A stretch of DNA of 64,000 nt from Candidatus Gastranaerophilales bacterium (GTDB lineage Bacteria > Cyanobacteriota > Vampirovibrionia > Gastranaerophilales > Gastranaerophilaceae): NCBI GenBank assembly GCA_944325625.1, contig CALVAP010000003.1, forward strand, positions 24,784 to 88,783, in the 5' to 3' direction. The stretch's first letter is position 1, and the number at the start of each line of letters is the position of its first letter. The position numbers and the translations under genes were made by a program. Shown piece by piece: positions 45,307-54,183 of the stretch. The notes under the pieces are model-generated. The model worked only from the letters and a program-made list of their open reading frames with translations, was not told where the DNA came from and did not search any database.

Positions 45307-46902
45307 TTATACTTCATTTTTTGCAGATATGGCAACTTTCTCGTTGTCACAAACAGACTCCGGCAACAAAAACAAAAACTCGGTTCCCTTACGTTTATCG
45401 GTTTCTAGCCATATCTTGCCGCCATGCGCCTCTACTATTTGTCGGGAAAGATATAGCCCCAACCCTGTTCCCACCGAACGTTTTTCGCTCGTGCCTTGTG
45501 AAAATCTCTTAAACATTTTTGGTATATCTTCCTTTGGTATACCACAGCCATTATCCTTTACGCTGATAACAACATCGTCTTTCTGCACAACCGCACTCAA
45601 TAATACTTTCGTCCCTTTGGGATTATGATTTATTGCATTTCCCAACAAATTAAATATAACTCGCTTAATTTCACTTTTGTCTGCATATATTACCATGCCC
45701 TCTGTTTGTTCCAACGAAAGCTCAAGACTAACCTCTTTTTTCTGTGCGAGATTTTCTATTTCCGACTTGCACTGCTCAAGAAAATCATTAAGCATAAACT
45801 TAGTCTTACAAAGATTTAGAGTTCCTGATTCGTACTTGTAAACCTCCAACAATGCGTTAACCAAACCCAGAATATCTTCATTACTCTTTTTCATTGTAGA
45901 TAAGAAGAATTTTTGACGCTCGTCCAACTCTCCTAATGCACCGTCTATGAAAAAGCTTAAAGTTTGGATTGTAGCCAAAAGCGGAGTTCTCAAGTCATGC
46001 GTTAAGGTTGCAATAAAATCATCCCTTAGCCTGTCCATATCTTTTTGAATGCTTTCATCTCTTATTACCGAAACAAACCTCAAAACTTTCTCTGTTTCAT
46101 CATATATGGGAGAAATACTTATCTCTACAGGGATTTTTTTACCATTTGCCTTATTCTCTACGTAGTAATCACGTAGCAAATACTCTCTATCTCCGGAAAG
46201 TACCGACTTATCAATTTTTCCTCTCTCAGGCTCAAATATGCTAAAAATTGAAGCACCTAAAAGCATGCCCTGTGATGCACCAAAAAGATTTTCTCCTGCT
46301 GGATTTATCGATTCTACATTACCTTCGGGTGAAAATATTACTATTCCATCAGCACAATAATTTATAACCGCAAAAAGCTTATTATTAGATTCCACCAACT
46401 CTTTCGTCCTTTGTATAACCATATCTTCCAAAGAGTGTGAATACCTTTCTAATTGTTTCTTAGCTGCTTCTAACTGTACAACCTTATCCTTCAACTTCGT
46501 CAATAAATCAGAACGCTCTAATGCATTTTTTATATTCATTATTAAATCGTCGTTGTCCCAAGGCTTTTCCAGATAACGATATATACCAACTTCATTAATA
46601 GCCTTTATCGCATTTTCTTTATCTGCATACCCTGTTAGCAAAATCATTGTTAAATCTTCATAACTCTTTTTTGCCTCTGATAAAAATTCTATCCCATTCA
46701 TCTTTGGCATAAGAAAGTCCGAAATTAGTAAATCAGGCTTGTTACCATCTTCCCTTATAAAATTTAATGCCTCATGCGGACTATTGAAAAATTCTACATC
46801 GCTAAATCCTTCAATACTCAGCAGCACCTTTAATGCCTGAGTTACAATATTATCATCATCTACTACTACTATTTTATTTGCGATACTCATTTCTTGCTTC
46901 AT
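45307..46902 (-). CDS. Receiver-PAS-histidine kinase signalling protein
   Basis: 531 residues. Residues ~8-120 are a receiver domain (VVVDDDNIVTQALKVLLSI, phospho-Asp in DLLISDFLMPKMNG). A coiled coil ~125-165 links it to a PAS domain (~170-290, FAVINYCADGIVIFSPEGNVESINPAGENLFG). The kinase core has the DHp box THDLRTPLLATIQTLSFF and the ATPase N box FNLLGNAINHNPKG and GTGLGLYLSRQIVEAHGG. No membrane segment, so it is cytosolic and may take its input from another phosphorelay protein. First gene of the operon with the NarL-type regulator. Confidence 0.93.
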   Translation of the reverse strand: MKQEMSIANKIVVVDDDNIVTQALKVLLSIEGFSDVEFFNSPHEALNFIREDGNKPDLLISDFLMPKMNGIEFLSEAKKSYEDLTMILLTGYADKENAIKAINEVGIYRYLEKPWDNDDLIMNIKNALERSDLLTKLKDKVVQLEAAKKQLERYSHSLEDMVIQRTKELVESNNKLFAVINYCADGIVIFSPEGNVESINPAGENLFGASQGMLLGASIFSIFEPERGKIDKSVLSGDREYLLRDYYVENKANGKKIPVEISISPIYDETEKVLRFVSVIRDESIQKDMDRLRDDFIATLTHDLRTPLLATIQTLSFFIDGALGELDERQKFFLSTMKKSNEDILGLVNALLEVYKYESGTLNLCKTKFMLNDFLEQCKSEIENLAQKKEVSLELSLEQTEGMVIYADKSEIKRVIFNLLGNAINHNPKGTKVLLSAVVQKDDVVISVKDNGCGIPKEDIPKMFKRFSQGTSEKRSVGTGLGLYLSRQIVEAHGGKIWLETDKRKGTEFLFLLPESVCDNEKVAISAKNEV

Positions 46903-46978
46903 GTTTCACTACAACTACATAGTAAATTATTTTAGAATTTTAGACAAATTAATTAAGTTTTGTATAAAATCTGTCATG

Positions 46979-47005
46979 CTTTTGGTAAACTATATTTACC
47001 AAAAG
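46979..47005. promoter_or_regulatory. Perfect palindrome, candidate nadA operator
   Basis: CTTTTGGTAAA-N5-TTTACCAAAAG, 11-base arms without mismatch, ending 19 bases before the nadA ATG. A promoter-like TATAAA (46963) lies just upstream, so a bound protein would block transcription. Sequence differs from the NadR and NrtR sites I know. As RNA it would form a stem close to the ribosome site. Confidence 0.65.
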
Positions 47006-47023
47006 ATTATAAAGGCATGATTT

Positions 47024-47956
47024 ATGCATAATGAAACCAATAAAATTGAACTCGTTGAAAAAATTAAAAAACTAAAAGAAGAAAAAAAAGCATTAATCCT
47101 CGCTCACTGCTATCAAAATATTGAAGTAGATGAGGTTGCGGATTATGTCGGAGATTCTCTGGGATTAAGCCGTATTGCAGCCAAAACCGATGCTAAAATT
47201 ATAGTGTTTTTAGGTGTTTATTTTATGGCAGAAACCGCAAAAATTTTATCTCCCAACAAAAAAGTGCTAATTCCAAGCCTTAACGCCGGATGCCAAATGG
47301 CGGACATGATTGATATTGAAAAATTACGATTATTTAAAGCGCAAAATCCGAATGTTCCGACTGTTTGTTATGTAAATTCTACAGCCGAAGTCAAAAGCGA
47401 AGTCGACATTTGTTGCACCAGCTCGAACGCAATAGACGTTGTAAGAAGCCTAAATGCTCCAAAAGTTCTGTTTCTTCCCGATAAATATTTGGGTGCTTGG
47501 GTTGCTAAAAACCTGCCGGATGTAGAAGTTATCTCTTACAACGGTTTTTGTCCTACCCATTTTAAAATTGTTCCGGAAGATATTATCAATCTTAAAAAAA
47601 TACATCCGGATGCTGAAGTTCTTGTACATCCCGAGTGCCAACAAAGTGTTTGTGAACTCGGTGATTTCATCGGCTCCACCACTCAAATTATTAAACATAC
47701 TCAAGAAAGTCACTCAAAAACATTTATAATCGCAACTGAAAAAGGTGTAGTTGACAGATTGCAAAGAGATTATCCGGAAAAAGATTTTATTCTCGTTAGC
47801 AAAAAAGCTTATTGTCATAATATGAAACAAAACTATTTGGAAGATGTCCTTTTTGCCCTGGAAAATGAGCAGCACGAAGTTGTTGTAGATAAAGACATAG
47901 CAAAAAGAGCCATACTTCCAATTGAAAAAATGATTGCTATACAAAACAACGCCTAA
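47024..47956 (+). CDS. nadA: Quinolinate synthase NadA
   Basis: 310 residues. Condenses iminoaspartate and dihydroxyacetone phosphate to quinolinate, the second step of de novo NAD synthesis; needs a [4Fe-4S] cluster. LAHCYQNIEVDEVADYVGDSL, the first cluster Cys in AGCQMADM (residue 90), GFCPTHFKI and YCHNMK with the others, and HPECQQ. nadB and nadC are not nearby. It is preceded by a perfect palindromic site, implying NAD- or cofactor-responsive control. Confidence 0.96.
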   Translation: MHNETNKIELVEKIKKLKEEKKALILAHCYQNIEVDEVADYVGDSLGLSRIAAKTDAKIIVFLGVYFMAETAKILSPNKKVLIPSLNAGCQMADMIDIEKLRLFKAQNPNVPTVCYVNSTAEVKSEVDICCTSSNAIDVVRSLNAPKVLFLPDKYLGAWVAKNLPDVEVISYNGFCPTHFKIVPEDIINLKKIHPDAEVLVHPECQQSVCELGDFIGSTTQIIKHTQESHSKTFIIATEKGVVDRLQRDYPEKDFILVSKKAYCHNMKQNYLEDVLFALENEQHEVVVDKDIAKRAILPIEKMIAIQNNA

Positions 47957-47980
47957 TTAAATTGTTTCGTTTCAATCAAA

Positions 47981-48003
47981 AAAAAAAGCTCCTTTTAGGA
48001 GCA
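47981..48003. terminator. Hairpin with A10 on one side
   Basis: GCTCC (47988-47992) / GGAGC (47998-48002) preceded by a run of A. On the minus strand this reads as a strong terminator with a T run; on the plus strand the tail is weak. It sits between nadA and the minus-strand RTX-like gene and may serve both. Confidence 0.55.
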
Positions 48004-48164
48004 ATGCTTTTAATAGGAAGGGAAGGTTAGGAAGTTAATTAGTGTGAAAATTTTCTCTTTTATATTTCTATTGATTGATTAAATATCGCTTACATATATA
48101 TAAAGTATATAACACATAAAAAATTGCTTGTTTTAAATATTTTGTTACAAAAGTTAATATTGAG

Positions 48165-48197
48165 ATAAAACAAAGGCGGGACTTTCATCCCGCCTTG
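48165..48197 (-). terminator. Terminator of the RTX-like gene
   Basis: Stem GGCGGGA / TCCCGCC (48175-48194) with a T-rich tail on the minus strand. Confidence 0.8.
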
Positions 48198-48220
48198 TTC
48201 TGTCATTATTACAAACATGG

Positions 48221-50185
48221 TTATGATTTTGAATCAATCAATTCTTGAAGTTCCGCATTTGCCTTATCTGCTTCTGCTTTGAGATCTTCTTCTGCTTCAT
48301 CATCAGTATTTAAGAAGTAATTTTTATTTGCCTCAAGCGTCTTCATTACCAAATCATACAGTTTTGTGTAATAATCATCTGTTTTATCTGCAGCGCTTGA
48401 ATATATATTCGATGCTGTGTTAATCAATGGTAATCCTGTATTTACAACAACCTGTTTTTTAGTATTCAATTTGTTAACGGTTGATGCATATTTTTGACTT
48501 GCTGCCGCATCATCCGAGGTATCAAAAGTACCATCTTCTTTTTTATTACTCATTGCGGCTATATATTCATCGCCTGCAGCTGTCAACGCATCATCTATTG
48601 ACGTATTGAACCCATTTATCATCTCTGCAACTTCGTTTGTTGTTGGTAGAGCCCCAGACGGTTCTGTTGGTGTATCATCTGGTTCTTCTGGCACCTCTGT
48701 TCCCGGCTCATCCGGTATTTCGCCTTCGGGTGGGGTTCCTCCCGGAGTTATAGCTCCGTCTTTGGTTCCAACTGTTAGCTTACCGGTAGCTAACCTTTCA
48801 AGAATATCTGATATAGATCCCGGATTTGCTACTACATTTCCGTCTTGGTCATAATATACCACATCTTCTTTGGCTATCGTGGTCGTTTCATCACCAATTT
48901 TAACCGTAACATTTCCGTCTGCCGCTATAACAATATTTGAACTTTCTGTTCCGTCTTCATTGTACTTAGACACAGTACCTTCACCGGTCAATTTGTTCTC
49001 TGTCGTCATTGCATCGAGTTCACGATATGCGATGTCTCTGTATTCTGTATAGTACAAAGGCTCTTTCTCATACTTATCGGTATATGTATTGTCATCATAT
49101 GCCCTTACTTCGTGTCCATCTAATGCTGTCGGCAATTCATCATACGGAGGTCCATCATCTTCATCTTCACCTTTGACCCAATTATCAAAGTCTGTAGTAT
49201 CTGTAATCTTATCTTCTACCCTAAATTCATGACCAATACCTTCAGTTTCATCATAATATGATGCATCTATACCATCTTGACCAAAGAATGTATTTTGATC
49301 ACCTATGGCAAAGAAATTATCTGCACCATTTTGTCCCATTGCTACGTTGTTATTTCCCGCCATCCATACGGTGTCATCGCCATCACTCATATCGGTAGTG
49401 TTATAATCACCCCGCATCATAATGTGATCATTTCCTAGACCACCATATATCATGTTCATATCGCCTTCAACTTCAACTATATCGTCTCCATCTCCAGTGT
49501 CTATGGTGTTACGATTACCCATAAATTTGACATTATCTGCTAATTCAACATTATCACCTGCGGTTAATTTTAAATCACTACCTTCAATGACTAATGTTCC
49601 TTTATCAATATAATAGAAGAAATTGTTTGCCGTTTTCGAAGCATTTTCTAAAATATAACTCTTGCCGTCTATCTCCAACGTCTTTGTTTCATTAGGCATC
49701 AACCTTTCATAAGACGGATTTTTTGCAGTTGGAGTTGTATTGTCACCCGCAGGAGTTTCATCTACCGTTCCAGAAGGTTGAGAGGTTCCTGATTCAGGAG
49801 CTTCTGCTACTTCATCATCCTCCTGACTTCCTCCAACCCCCGGAGTATCTGTAGTCGGTGGTTCCTGCGTAGACGAAGATTGTTCATCATCCTCTACTGT
49901 AGAACCCGGTTTGTCCTCTACATTTGAGTTAGCTGCTTGATCTTTCAACCAGTTTTTAAACAATTTATATGACGTTTCTGCGGTGTTTCCTTCATTGTCT
50001 AATAAGTCAAACATCGCGATTGCATCTTCATCCGAGCCATCGTATCCATATCCCTCCAATTTGGCATTTTCGAAGAGAACTTCTAAATCTTCCTGCTTCA
50101 AGTTAACTTTGGCCTTGTTTTGCAGGAGACTTTGCGCCTGAGCCCTAAGCTGTGCTTCAGTTTCGATTCCGTTTACTGGTTTCAT
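48221..50185 (-). CDS. Acidic RTX-like calcium-binding protein
   Basis: 654 residues, very acidic. Residues ~25-95 have an EF-hand-like region (GYDGSDEDAIAMFDLLD). A Pro/Glu/Thr-rich linker follows. Residues ~205-310 hold tandem glycine/aspartate repeats of the haemolysin (RTX) type: TGDGDDIVEVEG, YGGLGNDHIMMRG, SDGDDTVWMAG, GQNGADNFF. A further Pro/Glu-rich spacer and a helical C-terminus complete it. No signal peptide, as expected for a type I secreted protein, but no transporter genes are nearby. Probably an extracellular calcium-dependent adhesin or surface protein. Well-placed GGAG before the ATG. Confidence 0.72.
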   Translation of the reverse strand: MKPVNGIETEAQLRAQAQSLLQNKAKVNLKQEDLEVLFENAKLEGYGYDGSDEDAIAMFDLLDNEGNTAETSYKLFKNWLKDQAANSNVEDKPGSTVEDDEQSSSTQEPPTTDTPGVGGSQEDDEVAEAPESGTSQPSGTVDETPAGDNTTPTAKNPSYERLMPNETKTLEIDGKSYILENASKTANNFFYYIDKGTLVIEGSDLKLTAGDNVELADNVKFMGNRNTIDTGDGDDIVEVEGDMNMIYGGLGNDHIMMRGDYNTTDMSDGDDTVWMAGNNNVAMGQNGADNFFAIGDQNTFFGQDGIDASYYDETEGIGHEFRVEDKITDTTDFDNWVKGEDEDDGPPYDELPTALDGHEVRAYDDNTYTDKYEKEPLYYTEYRDIAYRELDAMTTENKLTGEGTVSKYNEDGTESSNIVIAADGNVTVKIGDETTTIAKEDVVYYDQDGNVVANPGSISDILERLATGKLTVGTKDGAITPGGTPPEGEIPDEPGTEVPEEPDDTPTEPSGALPTTNEVAEMINGFNTSIDDALTAAGDEYIAAMSNKKEDGTFDTSDDAAASQKYASTVNKLNTKKQVVVNTGLPLINTASNIYSSAADKTDDYYTKLYDLVMKTLEANKNYFLNTDDEAEEDLKAEADKANAELQELIDSKS

Positions 50186-50387
50186 TGTTTTCTCCTTATT
50201 TCATAAGACATGTTAGTATGTTCCCTATATCGACAACCACCTCATCAAACTTTAGTCCCAATCTTTATATTTTTTAAAAAGCCTATTATATCGCGCATTT
50301 AGACACTTCACAATCGTTTACATTGTTCTTTTATTAAGAAATATTTAAAACCTTCACTTACTATTTAAAATCTACTACAATACGATT

Positions 50388-50759
50388 ATGGGTAACTTGA
50401 ACTATGGTAAAATTCAAAGTGAAATACATAGACCCCAAAGACTTTGTTTGCATTGTGGCAGATGCATGCCAATAATTAATGGGAATAATCTTGATACAAA
50501 CCAAATAGATACGACCCTAATTCGCGGTCCTATAAGTGTTTGGGACGAATTTCCGGAAGAATGCGGCTTTAGCGGTTGGCTATTTTATGAAAGAGAAAAA
50601 CAAAAGCACCTAATTAGAAAAATCAAGGAAGAACTACACTCCCTTTCTTTTCTTCCACCTGATGCTCTTGTCGCTAAAAATAAAACTGCTGAACAACGCA
50701 TTTGTGAACTCGAAAATATCATTCGCCCTTGGAAAAAGCATGGTGCTCAAAATTGGTAG
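50388..50759 (+). CDS. Unknown small protein with CxxCxxC motif
   Basis: 123 residues. An early CLHCGRC motif could bind zinc or an iron-sulfur cluster. Residues ~45-65 are acidic and aromatic, and the C-terminal half is helical and charged. No known family. It ends one base before the stop of the convergent TPR gene. A TATAAT-like -10 (CAATACGATT region) is not clear. Confidence 0.6.
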   Translation: MGNLNYGKIQSEIHRPQRLCLHCGRCMPIINGNNLDTNQIDTTLIRGPISVWDEFPEECGFSGWLFYEREKQKHLIRKIKEELHSLSFLPPDALVAKNKTAEQRICELENIIRPWKKHGAQNW

Positions 50760-52601
50760 CTACACCTTAAATACATGCCATACAAAATATTTTAGCGGAT
50801 TTACGCTGTTTTTATACTCTTTATCCAATTCACAAATGTTTAATTTAAGCTCTTTTTTTAAACCTTGTTCTTTTGTCTTTTTTTCGAGCCGACAAAGTAA
50901 TTTTAATGCTTGCTTGTACTGTCCCTCTGCTTTATATGTTTTTGCAAGCTTTAACACTATATCTTTATTATCTTGTTTTATAACATTTGCCATATTGAGA
51001 TATCTTAGTGCCTCTTTTTTATTACCGGTCTTTTCATATAGGCTTGCTAAATTTACATAGTAATCTATGTTATGAGAATCCAACATTAGCGCTTCTTCAT
51101 AATACTTTATTGCCGCTTCGATTTCATTGATTTCGGAGTAATTACTGCCTAATAATGCATAAGCTTCAACCTTACTTGGATTGTAATCCAAGAGTTTTTT
51201 TGCAGTTTCTATAGACTTTTCATACTCTTTTAATCCCAAATATCCGATAGCTTTAAGATAAAATGCTTCTTCGTTATTCAAATCCAGTGCCAAAGCTTTA
51301 TCTGACATGCTAATAACTTTTTCAAAATCAAACATCTTTATATATATCTTTGCCGCAAGTATGTATGCTCCAATATACTTAGGATTTTCCAAGACTATTT
51401 CAAATGTAAGTTTTGCCGCTTGCTCAAAGTTTGCCATATCAAAACACAGTCTTGCAAGCTCATATCTTTCATCCATATCTTGCGGATAGATAGTTACATA
51501 ATTTTCCAAATAACTCTTTGCATCATCATATTTGTATAATGCTTTTGCTATCTTTGCTGAAAGCTTAAGATAATCAGCATCGTCACGAGAGAACATGTAT
51601 GAATTCAATTGTTTTTCTGCAAAATAATACTTACTCTCATCAAATAAAATTTGAGCACTTAGTAAGACTGCTTCTCTAACCCCCGCATTTCTTGCTAATA
51701 TTGCATCAACTATCTGTTTTGCTTTATTTAGCTCACCTTGTTTGTAAAAAACATATGCTTGTGCAAAACGATACTCATCGACTTCAGGTGAGGCAGAAAT
51801 TGCTTTTAAATAAAAATTATTCGCTTCCTTAAACTGTCCGCTCAGAAAATATGCCGTTGCAAGATTGTAAAAATAAAGTCCATCATACTTAAGTTTCACA
51901 GCTTGTGAAAATAAATTTATTGCAACTTCATAATTTTCATTTCGCAACTCTGCTTCGCCGCATAAATTAAATACCCTCGCATCCTCAGATAAGCGCAAAA
52001 AAGGTTTTAAAATGGTATTCGCTTTGTCTGCTTCGTTTAACTCGAACAAGGTCTGCGCATAATACAAATGCAAAAGCTCATCATGTTTTGCTTCTTGCGC
52101 CTCTTTTTCAAATATAGCAACAGCTTCTTGATAACGTTTTTTGCCATACAAAGCTATTGCATAATACTTATTCATTTGCTGATTATGATATGATATAAGA
52201 TTTTTTTGTTCATAAAGTTCTATTATTTTCTCGTAATCTTTCATATCTGATAACAATTTCAAACATATTGAATATGACTTATCCGAAGGGTATGCAAGAA
52301 TATACTTTGCCAAAATTACTCGAGCTTTATCCGTTTTATGCTGATTTATATAGTACTTAACCAAATTTTCAACAACATCTGAATTATCCGGTTGCTGTTC
52401 TATCAACTTTTCATATATAGCACATGCCGATGCAGGATTTTTTAACAACATATGAAGCTCTGCAACCTGAACCAGTATTTCTACATTATCAGGACAAATA
52501 GTCAATGCTTTGTACAAAAGCTCAATTGCCCTTTTATACTTTAACTGTCTTTTTAGCTCAAAAGCATCTTTCAGTAGTTCTAAAACTTCAGAATTTGTCA
52601 T
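50760..52601 (-). CDS. TPR-repeat protein
   Basis: 613 residues, about 15 tetratricopeptide repeats across nearly the whole length (for example YKRAIELLYKALTICPDNVEILVQVAEL, AIKYYEEALMLDSHNIDYYVNLASLYEKTGNKKEALRYL). There is no catalytic domain, signal peptide or membrane segment. It may be a cytoplasmic scaffold, perhaps for envelope or pilus assembly, but no context supports a specific role. Confidence 0.88.
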   Translation of the reverse strand: MTNSEVLELLKDAFELKRQLKYKRAIELLYKALTICPDNVEILVQVAELHMLLKNPASACAIYEKLIEQQPDNSDVVENLVKYYINQHKTDKARVILAKYILAYPSDKSYSICLKLLSDMKDYEKIIELYEQKNLISYHNQQMNKYYAIALYGKKRYQEAVAIFEKEAQEAKHDELLHLYYAQTLFELNEADKANTILKPFLRLSEDARVFNLCGEAELRNENYEVAINLFSQAVKLKYDGLYFYNLATAYFLSGQFKEANNFYLKAISASPEVDEYRFAQAYVFYKQGELNKAKQIVDAILARNAGVREAVLLSAQILFDESKYYFAEKQLNSYMFSRDDADYLKLSAKIAKALYKYDDAKSYLENYVTIYPQDMDERYELARLCFDMANFEQAAKLTFEIVLENPKYIGAYILAAKIYIKMFDFEKVISMSDKALALDLNNEEAFYLKAIGYLGLKEYEKSIETAKKLLDYNPSKVEAYALLGSNYSEINEIEAAIKYYEEALMLDSHNIDYYVNLASLYEKTGNKKEALRYLNMANVIKQDNKDIVLKLAKTYKAEGQYKQALKLLCRLEKKTKEQGLKKELKLNICELDKEYKNSVNPLKYFVWHVFKV

Positions 52602-52720
52602 TACAACCTTTTACTATTCAATCGTCTGGTTTACATTCCTATATTTTAGCAAATTTAACTCATGAAAACAAATCTACATCTGATGTAACTTTTTGTAAAA
52701 TAAAATGTTAAAAATTAAAG

Positions 52721-52749
52721 TTGACATAATCAAAATCCGAATTAAATAA
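52721..52749 (+). promoter_or_regulatory. Promoter of the 47-residue gene
   Basis: TTGACA at 52721-52726 and an AAATAA/TTAAAT -10 around 52742-52749. Confidence 0.5.
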
Positions 52750-52782
52750 CAGATAAGGATTATGTGGTATAAGGATTTTATT

Positions 52783-52926
52783 ATGTACAGAGATTATGCA
52801 AGAGAACAACAAACAATACAAGATTTAAAAGAACTTGTAGATGATATTCAGCACGCTAAAGAAAACATGACAATTTATTGTGAACTTATGAAAGAAATTT
52901 TTCTATCGGGTTCAGGTAAAAATTAA
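52783..52926 (+). CDS. Small acidic helical protein (47 residues)
   Basis: ATG 52783 with AAGGAT 7-8 bases upstream; an in-frame ATG at 52762 would add 7 residues. The product, MYRDYAREQQTIQDLKELV through FLSGSGKN, is acidic and amphipathic-helical with one Cys. A promoter with TTGACA lies upstream and a strong terminator 35 bases downstream, so it is a complete independent transcription unit. No family recognised; might be a small regulator, antitoxin-like or chaperone-like protein. Confidence 0.65.
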   Translation: MYRDYAREQQTIQDLKELVDDIQHAKENMTIYCELMKEIFLSGSGKN

Positions 52927-52960
52927 GTAACACCAAAAGCGCAAAAAGAATGAATATCAA

Positions 52961-52997
52961 AAGGCAAAATCGGTATAATACCGATTTTGCCTTATTT
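52961..52997 (+). terminator. Terminator of the 47-residue gene
   Basis: Long stem AAGGCAAAATCGGTAT / ATACCGATTTTGCCTT followed by ATTT. Confidence 0.9.
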
Positions 52998-53002
52998 ACA
53001 AG

Positions 53003-53036
53003 CACAAAAAAAAGTCCGGCTATGCCGGACGACTTT
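53003..53036 (-). terminator. Minus-strand terminator without a known gene
   Basis: Stem AAAGTCCGGC / GCCGGAC with a TAT loop (53011-53030), followed on the minus strand by eight T. No annotated minus-strand gene ends here, so it points to the RNA at 53003-53257. Confidence 0.75.
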
Positions 53037-53257
53037 AGTTTAAATTCCCAATACAATCTCTTCAAGATTAAAACATAATTTCTTTAATAATTTCTTTAAC
53101 GATTTTTTAATAACATTCTAAACAATTTTTTCTTAATAGTCTTTTTACACAAATGTGATATTTCACTCTATTCCTTCTCTACTTTCCCTATCCCTAACCA
53201 GAACGGCTACGCCATCACTCCTTTCGAATCCCTTTTTCATATCTCCTAACGTCATTA
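53003..53257 (-). ncRNA. Candidate minus-strand small RNA or small-peptide transcript
   Basis: On the minus strand TTGAAT (53280-53285) and TATTAT (53258-53263), 16 bases apart, form a promoter; transcription would run from about 53252 to the terminator at 53003, about 250 bases. A 30-codon frame (53163-53255, MTLGDMKKGFERSDGVAVLV...) begins at the predicted start, so the transcript could be a leaderless small mRNA or a regulatory RNA. Not a tRNA, 6S or RNase P that I can recognise. Confidence 0.4.
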
Positions 53258-53720
53258 ATAATACATTTTTAATGAGTATATTCAAGCAAATTTTTATGAA
53301 AAAAATGTTACATTAAACCTTACCCCGCACCAGTTAAAGATAAAATTAATTTTTACAAACTTAATGAAGCATTTTTAATGAATTTAGGTAACAAAATAGC
53401 ATTTTTTTTGTTGACAAATATTCTTATTTGATTTTTTAAGTTTCTTGACATGATAATTTAAAAACCGCTTGATTATTAATTTTGCTTATGTTTATATATA
53501 AACAAGCTTGAAGACAGTCAATCCTCAAGAGATTATCGAAAGTAAACACAGTCGGTGAATATGCCATTGTTAGTTTGTAAAACCAATAAGACGGCATAGA
53601 GTAAAAGATAAAGTTTGTAGATTTTTTATTCAACCCAAGCTCGGTATTTATTTTTAAAATCTCGATTGTTTAAAGCTTGCGGCTGGTTTTAAAAGTTAAA
53701 ACCTTAAGGAGAAAATTACA

Positions 53721-54107
53721 ATGGTAAAAATCAGATTAAAAAGATTGGGTTCAAAGAAAAATCCTTTTTATAGAATTGTTGTAATCAATTCGTCAAGCAG
53801 ACGTGAAGGTGCTCCAATTCAAGAATTAGGAAATTATAATCCAAAAACTAAAGAACTTAACCTTAACAAAAAAGATGCTTTGGATTGGATTAAAAAGGGT
53901 GCTCAACCATCTGAAACAGTTGCCTACCTTATAAATAAATCTAACGATGAAGGCAAACTTGTTTATGAACAAAAAACTGAAAAGAAGCTTTCTAAAAAGG
54001 CTCTTGCTAAATTAGAAGCTGAAAAGGAAGCAGCTAAAGCAGCAGCAGAAGCTGAAGCAGCTGCAGCTCAGGAAGCAGCTGAGACTGAAGCTGTTCCTGC
54101 AGAATAA
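53721..54107 (+). CDS. rpsP: 30S ribosomal protein S16 with acidic/alanine-rich extension
   Basis: 128 residues; the S16 core is ~80 (VKIRLKRLGSKKNPFYRIVVINSSSRREG, then IQELGNYNPKTKELNLNKKDALDWIKKGAQPSETV). The remaining ~45 residues are a Lys/Ala/Glu helix (KLEAEKEAAKAAAEAEAAAAQ). Such extensions are seen in S16 of several phyla. S16 is a primary assembly protein of the 30S subunit. A strong ribosome site (AAGGAG) precedes the ATG after a ~250-base leader; ffh/trmD/rplS, often its neighbours, are not here. Confidence 0.97.
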   Translation: MVKIRLKRLGSKKNPFYRIVVINSSSRREGAPIQELGNYNPKTKELNLNKKDALDWIKKGAQPSETVAYLINKSNDEGKLVYEQKTEKKLSKKALAKLEAEKEAAKAAAEAEAAAAQEAAETEAVPAE

Positions 54108-54135
54108 TTTTTAGAGGGAAAAGAACACTTATTTG

Positions 54136-54161
54136 CCGCTTCTATTGAAGCGGTTTTTTTT
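54136..54161 (+). terminator. Terminator of rpsP
   Basis: CCGCTTC / GAAGCGG with TATT loop and a T8 run. Confidence 0.92.
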
Positions 54162-54183
54162 ATCCGTTATTATAGAATCTATT

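Larger units (their letters stand above)
52927..53720. other. Long non-coding stretch before rpsP
   Basis: Nearly 800 bases without a conventional gene. It holds, in order: the terminator of the 47-residue gene, a minus-strand terminator and its candidate RNA (53003-53290), a T-rich region with two TTGACA strings (53411 and 53445), and a ~250-base leader of rpsP with small stems. Confidence 0.7.

Noticed and set aside
53160..53260. A tRNA-like T-loop (TTTCGAATCCC)
   Set aside because: The flanking bases do not form T, anticodon or acceptor stems; the region is better explained by a minus-strand RNA.
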